Below are positions 59,044 through 64,000 of a stretch of DNA of 64,000 bases, one piece after another. Location: the NCBI RefSeq assembly GCF_018614575.1, contig NZ_JAGGOJ010000047.1, positions 1 through 64,000 of the forward strand. Direction: 5' to 3'. The DNA is from Streptomyces sp. ISL-10. GTDB taxonomy: Bacteria > Actinomycetota > Actinomycetes > Streptomycetales > Streptomycetaceae. Each line of letters starts with the position of its first letter. Within the stretch, counting starts at the first letter, position 1. A program made the position numbers and the translations under genes. The notes under the pieces were generated by a model that was given only the letters and a program-made list of their open reading frames with translations, had not been told where the DNA came from and did not search any database.

Positions 59044-59352
59044 ATGATGACGTCAGTCGACACTGAACTGATCCGGGTTCTCGCCGACCCGCTCAGGCTC
59101 CAGATCGTGACCCTGCTCTCCCGCGAGACCCTGTGCACCACGCACCTGGTGGAGGAGACCGGTGCCAGGCAGACCAACCTCTCCAACCACCTGAGGGTGC
59201 TGCGTGAGGCCGGAGTGGTGGAGACCGAGCCGTGCGGTCGCTTCACCTACTACAAGCTGCGTCCGGACGTCATCGCCGCGCTCGCCGGTCAGTTCGCCGA
59301 GCTGGCCGAGTCCGCCCGTACCGCTGCCGACAACAAGAGGGCCTGTCCGTGA
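59044..59352 (+). CDS. arsR: ArsR-family arsenite-responsive repressor
   Basis: A 102-residue winged-helix repressor. VLADPLRLQIVTLLSRETLC and RQTNLSNHLRVLREAGVVET are the ArsR/SmtB fold. Cys31, Cys64 and Cys101 could bind arsenite. The E. coli type ELCVCDL motif is absent, so the sensor site is of a different actinobacterial kind. ATG 59044 or ATG 59047 may be used. It overlaps acr3 by GTGA and probably controls arsC as well. Confidence 0.92.
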   Translation: MMTSVDTELIRVLADPLRLQIVTLLSRETLCTTHLVEETGARQTNLSNHLRVLREAGVVETEPCGRFTYYKLRPDVIAALAGQFAELAESARTAADNKRACP

Positions 59353-60434
59353 CCCGCACCGAAGCACCCGCGACCACTGAGGATCAGTCGGTCGTCGCGA
59401 AGCTGTCGACGCTCGACCGCTTCCTCGCCGTCTGGATCCTGATCGCCATGGGCCTCGGCCTCGGGCTCGGCCGGTTGATCCCCGGCCTCGATGACGCCCT
59501 GGCGAAGGTCGAGATCGGCGGCATCTCGCTCCCGATCGCCGTCGGCTTGCTGATCATGATGTACCCGGTCCTGGCCAAGGTCCGCTACGACAAGCTCGAC
59601 GCCGTCACCGGCGACCGCAAGCTGATGATCTCCTCGCTGGTCATCAACTGGGTCCTCGGCCCCGCGGTGATGTTCGCCCTCGCATGGATCTTCCTGCCGG
59701 ACCTGCCCGAATACCGCACCGGCCTGATCATCGTCGGCCTCGCGCGCTGCATCGCCATGGTCATCATCTGGAACGACCTGGCCTGCGGAGACCGGGAGGC
59801 CGCCGCCGTTCTCGTCGCGCTGAACTCCGTCTTCCAGGTCCTCGCGTTCGGACTGCTGGGCTGGTTCTACCTCGATCTTCTGCCCGGCTGGCTCGGCCTC
59901 GGCGACGGCGGATCGCTGGACATCTCCATGTGGAAGATCGCGCTGAACGTCGTCATCTTCCTCGGCATCCCGCTCCTCGCCGGGTTCCTGACCCGTCGTA
60001 TCGGCGAGAAGAAGCTCGGCCGCGAGTTCTACGAGAACACCTTCCTGCCCAGGATCGGCCCGTGGGCGCTGTACGGACTGCTCTTCACGATCGTCATCCT
60101 CTTCGCGCTCCAGGGGAAGACCATCACCTCCCAGCCCCTCGACGTGGCCAGGATCGCCCTGCCGCTGCTGGTGTACTTCGCGGTGATGTGGTTCGGCACC
60201 TTCGCCCTCGGCAAGGTGATCGGCCTCGCCTACGACCGCACCGCGACCCTGGCCTTCACGGCCGCGGGCAACAACTTCGAGCTCGCCATCGCGGTCGCCA
60301 TCGCCACCTTCGGCGTCACATCCGGCCAGGCCCTGTCCGGTGTCGTCGGCCCGCTGATCGAGGTCCCCGTCCTGGTCGCGCTGGTGTACGTGTCGCTGGC
60401 CTGGCGCAAGAAATTCGCGGCAGCGGTGCGGTGA
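59349..60434 (+). CDS. acr3: Acr3-family arsenite efflux permease
   Basis: A 361-residue, ten-helix permease. GLARCIAMVIIWNDLACGD contains the conserved Cys of Acr3 essential for arsenite transport. VLVALNSVFQVLAFGLLGWF and FTAAGNNFELAIAVAIATFG are family hallmarks. It exports arsenite using the proton gradient. GTG 59349 overlaps the arsR stop, and its own stop overlaps arsO, so translation of the three genes is coupled. Confidence 0.95.
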   Translation: MTRTEAPATTEDQSVVAKLSTLDRFLAVWILIAMGLGLGLGRLIPGLDDALAKVEIGGISLPIAVGLLIMMYPVLAKVRYDKLDAVTGDRKLMISSLVINWVLGPAVMFALAWIFLPDLPEYRTGLIIVGLARCIAMVIIWNDLACGDREAAAVLVALNSVFQVLAFGLLGWFYLDLLPGWLGLGDGGSLDISMWKIALNVVIFLGIPLLAGFLTRRIGEKKLGREFYENTFLPRIGPWALYGLLFTIVILFALQGKTITSQPLDVARIALPLLVYFAVMWFGTFALGKVIGLAYDRTATLAFTAAGNNFELAIAVAIATFGVTSGQALSGVVGPLIEVPVLVALVYVSLAWRKKFAAAVR

Positions 60435-61501
60435 CGCAGCACGCCGATGTGGTGGTCGTCGGCGGTGGCCAGTCAGGGCTCGCCGCCGGCTACCACCTGC
60501 GCCGCCTCGGCGTGGACTTCGTCGTCCTCGACGCGCAGTCCTCGCCGGGCGGCGCCTGGCAGCACACCTGGGACTCCCTGCACCTGTTCTCCCCGGCCGC
60601 CTACTCCTCGCTGCCAGGCCGCCTCATGCCGCCGCAGCCCGGTGAGACCTACCCCGACGCGCAGCATGTCGTCGACTACCTCGCCGACTACGAGAAGCGG
60701 TACGAACTCCCGGTGCAGCGCGGTGTGCAGGTCCAGGGCGTCCACCGTGACGGCCGGTTCCTGCGCGTCGAGACCGACACCGGCACCTGGCACGCACGGA
60801 CGGTCGTCAGCGCCACGGGAAGCTGGTCGCGCCCCTTCCTGCCCGCCGTCCCCGGCAGCGCGGACTTCCGGGGCCGCCAACTGCACACCGTCGCCTACCG
60901 CAGTCCGCGAGGCTTCGCCGGTCAGCGGGTGATCGTGGTCGGCGGGGGCAACTCCGGTGCGCAGATCGCCGCCGATCTCGCCCTTGCGGGGGTGGAGTTG
61001 ACGTGGGTGACCCAGCGCGAGCCGCGGTTCCTGGCCGACGACATCGACGGACGCGTCCTCTTCGACGTCGCCACCGCCCGCCGCCGCGCCCTGGATGAAG
61101 GCCGCACCGACACCGGCGGCGTCGCCTCGCTCGGCGACATCGTCGCCGTCCCGCCCGTACGCGCGGCACGCGACGCCGGACTCCTCACCGCGCGGCCGAT
61201 GTTCACCCACCTGACGCCGACCGGCGTCGCATGGGCCGACCGAACCCGCGCCGAAGCCGACGCGATCATCTGGTGCACCGGCTTCCGCCCCGCCCTGTCC
61301 CACCTCGCACCCCTCGGACTGCGGGGCACGCGCGGGCACATCCCGACCACCGGTACCCGGGCCACCGGCGAACCTCGCCTGCACCTGCTCGGCTACGGCG
61401 ACTGGACCGGGCCCGCCTCCGCCACCCTGATCGGCGTCGGCCGCACCGCACGGGACGCGGCACGGCAGCTCGCCGCGCCGCCGGCCGACGGTGCCCTCTG
61501 A
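60431..61501 (+). CDS. arsO: ArsO-type flavin-dependent monooxygenase
   Basis: A 356-residue FAD/NADPH flavoprotein. VVVVGGGQSGLAAGYHLRRL is the FAD loop, YRSPRGFAGQRVIVVGGGNS the NADPH-binding loop, and IIWCTGFRP the C-terminal motif. Such genes are regular members of actinobacterial ars operons. The biochemical role is uncertain; oxidation of arsenite or organoarsenicals has been suggested. GTG 60431 overlaps the acr3 stop. Confidence 0.85.
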   Translation: MTQHADVVVVGGGQSGLAAGYHLRRLGVDFVVLDAQSSPGGAWQHTWDSLHLFSPAAYSSLPGRLMPPQPGETYPDAQHVVDYLADYEKRYELPVQRGVQVQGVHRDGRFLRVETDTGTWHARTVVSATGSWSRPFLPAVPGSADFRGRQLHTVAYRSPRGFAGQRVIVVGGGNSGAQIAADLALAGVELTWVTQREPRFLADDIDGRVLFDVATARRRALDEGRTDTGGVASLGDIVAVPPVRAARDAGLLTARPMFTHLTPTGVAWADRTRAEADAIIWCTGFRPALSHLAPLGLRGTRGHIPTTGTRATGEPRLHLLGYGDWTGPASATLIGVGRTARDAARQLAAPPADGAL

Positions 61502-61615
61502 TGCAGGACAGCGTGGCCGCGACGCGCCCGACCCGGGCGGCCACCGCCTCCCGCAACGCTCGAAGCGACCGAGCGCGCGACGCCATGGAGCCGCTGGTGT
61601 GTTGACCCACGATGG

Positions 61616-61641
61616 GTTAACTTAGGTAAGCCTAAGTTAAC
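61616..61641. promoter_or_regulatory. Iron box (DmdR/IdeR type) inside a 26-bp palindrome
   Basis: TTAGGTAAGCCTAAGTTAA at 61622-61640 agrees at 16 of 19 positions with the iron box TTAGGTTAGGCTAACCTAA. The wider sequence is a perfect inverted repeat with 11-base arms around TAAG. A likely -35 (TTGACC, 61602-61607) precedes it, so repressor binding would cover the -10. Confidence 0.85.
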
Positions 61642-61658
61642 CTGAAAGGGGATCCGGG

Positions 61659-62390
61659 ATGGGTGCTGCGGACGTCTGCACGGCTCGGCCGACCAATGGT
61701 GAGCGCGTTCGCAGCGTGGTGGCTGCAGCGGGGTCCCTGATGGTGGTCACGGACCGGCACAGCTGTGAGCTGGCCGGGCTGCACAGCCTGGACGCGCGCG
61801 GGCGTCTGTGTCTGCGGGTGCCGGACGACTGCGCGTTGGCGGCCGAGGTCGCCCTCGCGCCTCGCGGCATTGTGGCGGCACGGCTGAAGTTCACCGACAT
61901 CGCACCCACTGCTGCGCGCGACCGTGTGCGTGCCCGTGTGACGCTCTCCGGATGGCTGGGTCCCGCCGGCCCCGTGTCCGAGACGCCTGGCGTCGACGTA
62001 CGTCTGGACATCGCGCATGCCGAGCTGGTGACAGCGGAGGGCACGGTCACCGTCGGGCTCGACGAACTCACCCTTGCCGAGGCGGACCCTCTTGCCGTGC
62101 ACGAGGCCGACATGCTCACGCACCTCGTCGACGTCCACAGCGACGAAGTCGGCCTGCTCACCCGGCTCGTGGCCCCGAGGCTCATGCAGGGTGTACTGCG
62201 CGTCCTCCCTCTCGCCATGGACCGGTACGGGATCACGCTGCGACTTGAGCACGCACACGCGCAACACGATGTACGGCTGCCGTTCGCGGCACCGCTGGGC
62301 GATGCGGCGGAGGCCGGCGACCGGGTCCGCACGTTGCTGACGGCGGCACGCGCCTGCCCTCGTCGGCACAGGTCACCGATCCGGCCGTGA
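61659..62390 (+). CDS. DUF2470-domain protein, iron-regulated
   Basis: A 243-residue cytoplasmic protein. The N-terminal half is split-barrel-like (AGSLMVVTDRHSCELAG), and the C-terminal half has the DUF2470 pattern (DMLTHLVDVHSDEVGLLTRL, VLPLAMDRYGITLRLE) seen in haem-iron-use proteins of the HugZ type. AAAGGGG lies eight bases before ATG 61659. The iron box just upstream shows it is made under iron limitation. A role in haem or siderophore iron handling is likely. Confidence 0.85.
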   Translation: MGAADVCTARPTNGERVRSVVAAAGSLMVVTDRHSCELAGLHSLDARGRLCLRVPDDCALAAEVALAPRGIVAARLKFTDIAPTAARDRVRARVTLSGWLGPAGPVSETPGVDVRLDIAHAELVTAEGTVTVGLDELTLAEADPLAVHEADMLTHLVDVHSDEVGLLTRLVAPRLMQGVLRVLPLAMDRYGITLRLEHAHAQHDVRLPFAAPLGDAAEAGDRVRTLLTAARACPRRHRSPIRP

Positions 62391-62501
62391 TCCGGGCGGC
62401 GCAGGCGAGGCCATGGTGATCAGGAGGCCGTGGTTGCGGCCGCGCGGTCGTCGGCCGTGGTGACGATCACCACGCCGTCGCCCTGAGCGGAAGCGGAGTC
62501 C

Positions 62502-63188
62502 TCAAGGGCGACGCTGCACGGGAGCCAGGGCGAGGTGCTGGTGCACGCGGCGCAGGAGGGAGCCGAGTTGGGCGCGTTCCGCCTCGGTCAGCGGGGACAG
62601 GAGATCGTCGTCCGTTGACGCTATGTCCGCGTTGAGTCGGTTCAGTGCCGCCCTGCCCTCGGGGGTGAGCCGCACGACGACACGGCGGCGGTCGGCCGTG
62701 TCGCGGACACAGTCGACATGCTGGGCCTTGGTCAGGTCGTTCACAATCTTGACCAGGTCGCTCTGATTCATGTCCAGCCGGGATGCCAGAGTGCCCTTGG
62801 ACTGCGGTCCGATATCCGCCAGCAGGGCCAGCACGGTCAGATGCCACAGCCGCAGGCCACGGGCGGTCAGCTTCTCCGAGAGCCTGCGCCGCGCCGCCTT
62901 GCCGATCGCGTACATGAGGTAGGCGTTGAGACGCAGAACGCTGGGCGATGTCGTGCTGATGGCCGACGGCCCGGACTCGTTGTTCTTGTCGTCGGGCGCC
63001 GGCGCAGTGTGTACGGCGGCACCCGCCACGTCTGCGCCTTCCGGTGTCACCGACTCGATCGTCAGATCGGCGTCCGCCATGGCGCGGAGGACCTGGGCCC
63101 AGTCGGTCGGCAGGTTCGACAGCCCGATGAAGGCGAATTTGGCACCCGAGGGATCGTGAGCCGTCCCTGAGAAGACCGGCTGTTCCAT
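62502..63188 (-). CDS. MarR-family regulator with N-terminal extension
   Basis: A 228-residue protein. Residues from about 80 onward are a standard MarR fold (LRLWHLTVLALLADIGPQSK, ASRLDMNQSDLVKIVNDLTK, DTADRRRVVVRLTPEGRAAL). The first 75 residues (including FAFIGLSNLPTDWAQVLRAM) are an unusual extra region, possibly a ligand- or partner-binding add-on. ATG 63188 fits, with GGGAG upstream; an earlier start adds residues without pattern. It lies between the DUF2470 gene (convergent) and the formyltransferase gene (same strand). Confidence 0.85.
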   Translation of the reverse strand: MEQPVFSGTAHDPSGAKFAFIGLSNLPTDWAQVLRAMADADLTIESVTPEGADVAGAAVHTAPAPDDKNNESGPSAISTTSPSVLRLNAYLMYAIGKAARRRLSEKLTARGLRLWHLTVLALLADIGPQSKGTLASRLDMNQSDLVKIVNDLTKAQHVDCVRDTADRRRVVVRLTPEGRAALNRLNADIASTDDDLLSPLTEAERAQLGSLLRRVHQHLALAPVQRRP

Positions 63189-63308
63189 TGCTCTCCCACT
63201 CTCTTCGTGCGGCCGGGGGAACATGCCGGCACGGGAGGCATTTCGCCGCCCCGCCTGCCACGCGGCATGCCGCCGACCGCTCGGCCGCGAACGCGTGTAC
63301 GTGAACGT

Positions 63309-63344
63309 CGCCGCCGTGCGGATCAGGTGATCCACACGGCGGTG
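63309..63344. terminator. Near-perfect hairpin between formyltransferase and MarR genes
   Basis: The 17-base arms CGCCGCCGTGCGGATCA and TGATCCACACGGCGGTG pair around a two-base loop, with two G-U type exceptions. It lies 58 bases after the formyltransferase stop and 120 bases before the MarR start on the minus strand. It could be a terminator or, as a dyad, an operator. Confidence 0.5.
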
Positions 63345-63402
63345 ACGGCCGGTCAGCCCCGGGCCGTGGTGGGGTGCCGGCAGACTCTTCGGCCGAACGC
63401 GG

Positions 63403-64000
63403 TCAGAGACGGCTCGTGAGGTAGCCGCCCATCGAGGTGAAGTAGTCGGTCGCGGGCATCTCCTCGCCGTCCTCCGTGCGTATCCGGGTGATGGCGAGGC
63501 CGTGGTTGCGGCCGGTGCGGGCGTCGGCTCCGGAGACGATCACCACACCGTCGCCCTCGCGGTAGAAGATGCGGCCGGGGGTGCCGCCGTAGCGGCCCTC
63601 GGACACGAATGCTGCCAGGATCTCCAGTCGCTTGCCCTTGTGGAAGGTGAAGGCGCTCGGATACGGGGCGGACTGGGCGCGGACCAGGCGTTCGAGGTCC
63701 TCGGCGGGCCAGTTCCAGTCGATGCGGATGTCCTCGGCGGACCGCTTGTGGAAGAAGCTCGCCTGGGAGCGGTCCTGCTTGGTGAAGTCGGAGCGCCCGG
63801 ACGCGATGAGGTCGAGCGCTCCGGTCGTGACCGGGGCGATGAGGTCGACCGTCTTGTGGAACAGGTCGGTGGCGGTGTCCTTCGGCCCGACCGTCACCCC
63901 GCGCTGGAGCACGATGTCGCCGGCGTCGAGCTCGTCGTCCATCATGTGCGCGGTGACGCCGACTTCGCGCTCGCCGTTGATCAGCGCCCAGATCAGCGGC
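63403..64000 (-). CDS. Formyltransferase (methionyl-tRNA formyltransferase-like), C-terminal part; gene runs off the window
   Basis: The visible 198 codons start at the window edge and end at 63403. LIWALINGEREVGVTAHMMD followed by DELDAGDIVLQ carries the end of the N10-formyltetrahydrofolate transferase active site, with the catalytic Asp. The C-terminal part (IRIDWNWPAEDLERLVRAQS, APYPSAFTFHKGKRLEILAA) is the OB-like domain. It is of the kind used in siderophore assembly (hydroxyornithine formyltransferases such as CchA) or sugar formylation. With an iron-boxed gene nearby, a siderophore role is plausible (inference). The N-terminal half lies beyond position 64000. Confidence 0.85.
   Translation of the reverse strand, partial: PLIWALINGEREVGVTAHMMDDELDAGDIVLQRGVTVGPKDTATDLFHKTVDLIAPVTTGALDLIASGRSDFTKQDRSQASFFHKRSAEDIRIDWNWPAEDLERLVRAQSAPYPSAFTFHKGKRLEILAAFVSEGRYGGTPGRIFYREGDGVVIVSGADARTGRNHGLAITRIRTEDGEEMPATDYFTSMGGYLTSRL

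Overview
The window reads as chromosomal DNA of a Streptomyces or close actinomycete. GC content and third-codon GC are very high, many starts are GTG and one is probably TTG, and genes often overlap by ATGA or GTGA. The content is also typical: an XRE-TPR regulator, a large LuxR/AAA (LAL) regulator, a DmdR/IdeR-type iron box, an Ada-AlkA fusion, a Tat lipoprotein and an SCO6745-family protein. No assignment below comes from a database search; all are from reading the sequence.

Layout. 1-5.4 kb: XRE-TPR regulator coupled to an MFS symporter, a DUF488 protein, a cytochrome P450, a DUF309 protein. 6.0-7.0 kb: tRNA-Pro(GGG) followed by a decayed stretch with a possible integrase relic and a frameshifted TRIC/UPF0126 gene. 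7.0-12.7 kb: a cobalamin riboswitch ahead of a four-gene nickel/peptide-type ABC importer, a candidate cobalt uptake system. 12.7-17.1 kb: a relic, an AI-2E-type permease, a GNAT enzyme, an SCO6745-family protein and an epoxide-hydrolase-like enzyme. 17.2-32.3 kb: a large acyl-CoA catabolic cluster. 32.4-38.8 kb: a five-gene oxidoreductase/efflux operon divergent from a MarR gene. 39-46.7 kb: a DUF899 protein, a small secreted cysteine protein, a LAL regulator, a secreted subtilase and a PPOX protein. 46.9-56.5 kb: an amino-acid permease, a hypothetical protein, an FGGY kinase with GlpA/GlpB-like flavoproteins, an Ada-AlkA protein and a DoxX protein. 56.6-61.5 kb: a PstS-like lipoprotein and an arsenic island (arsC divergent from arsR-acr3-arsO). 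61.6-64 kb: an iron-boxed DUF2470 gene, a MarR gene, and a formyltransferase cut by the window edge.

The most interesting part is the acyl-CoA cluster. It encodes, as separate genes, a HAD-type hydrolase, an APH-type kinase and an acyl-CoA dehydrogenase. These are the three parts fused in ACAD10, and the kinase plus dehydrogenase pair is also found in ACAD11 and in the levulinate (lva) pathway. They sit with two acyl-CoA ligases, three SDRs, an enoyl-CoA hydratase, a thiolase, a thioesterase and an NMO-type flavoprotein. This suggests catabolism of 4-hydroxy acids (or gamma-keto or lactone precursors) through a phosphorylated CoA intermediate. A TetR gene lies in the middle, and similar 22-bp inverted repeats (two good, one degenerate) lie before the thiolase operon, the TetR gene and the SDR operon, which suggests one local regulon. 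Two members, a second thiolase and a FadB-type multienzyme, have collapsed by in-frame internal deletion to 44 and 96 codons. Each keeps its start and natural stop, and the thiolase stub still overlaps the next gene by GTGA.

Several other control elements are visible: two TTGA-N5-TCAA boxes between the MarR and MFS genes, an inverted repeat between arsC and arsR, an iron box embedded in a 26-bp palindrome, and hairpins after the riboswitch.
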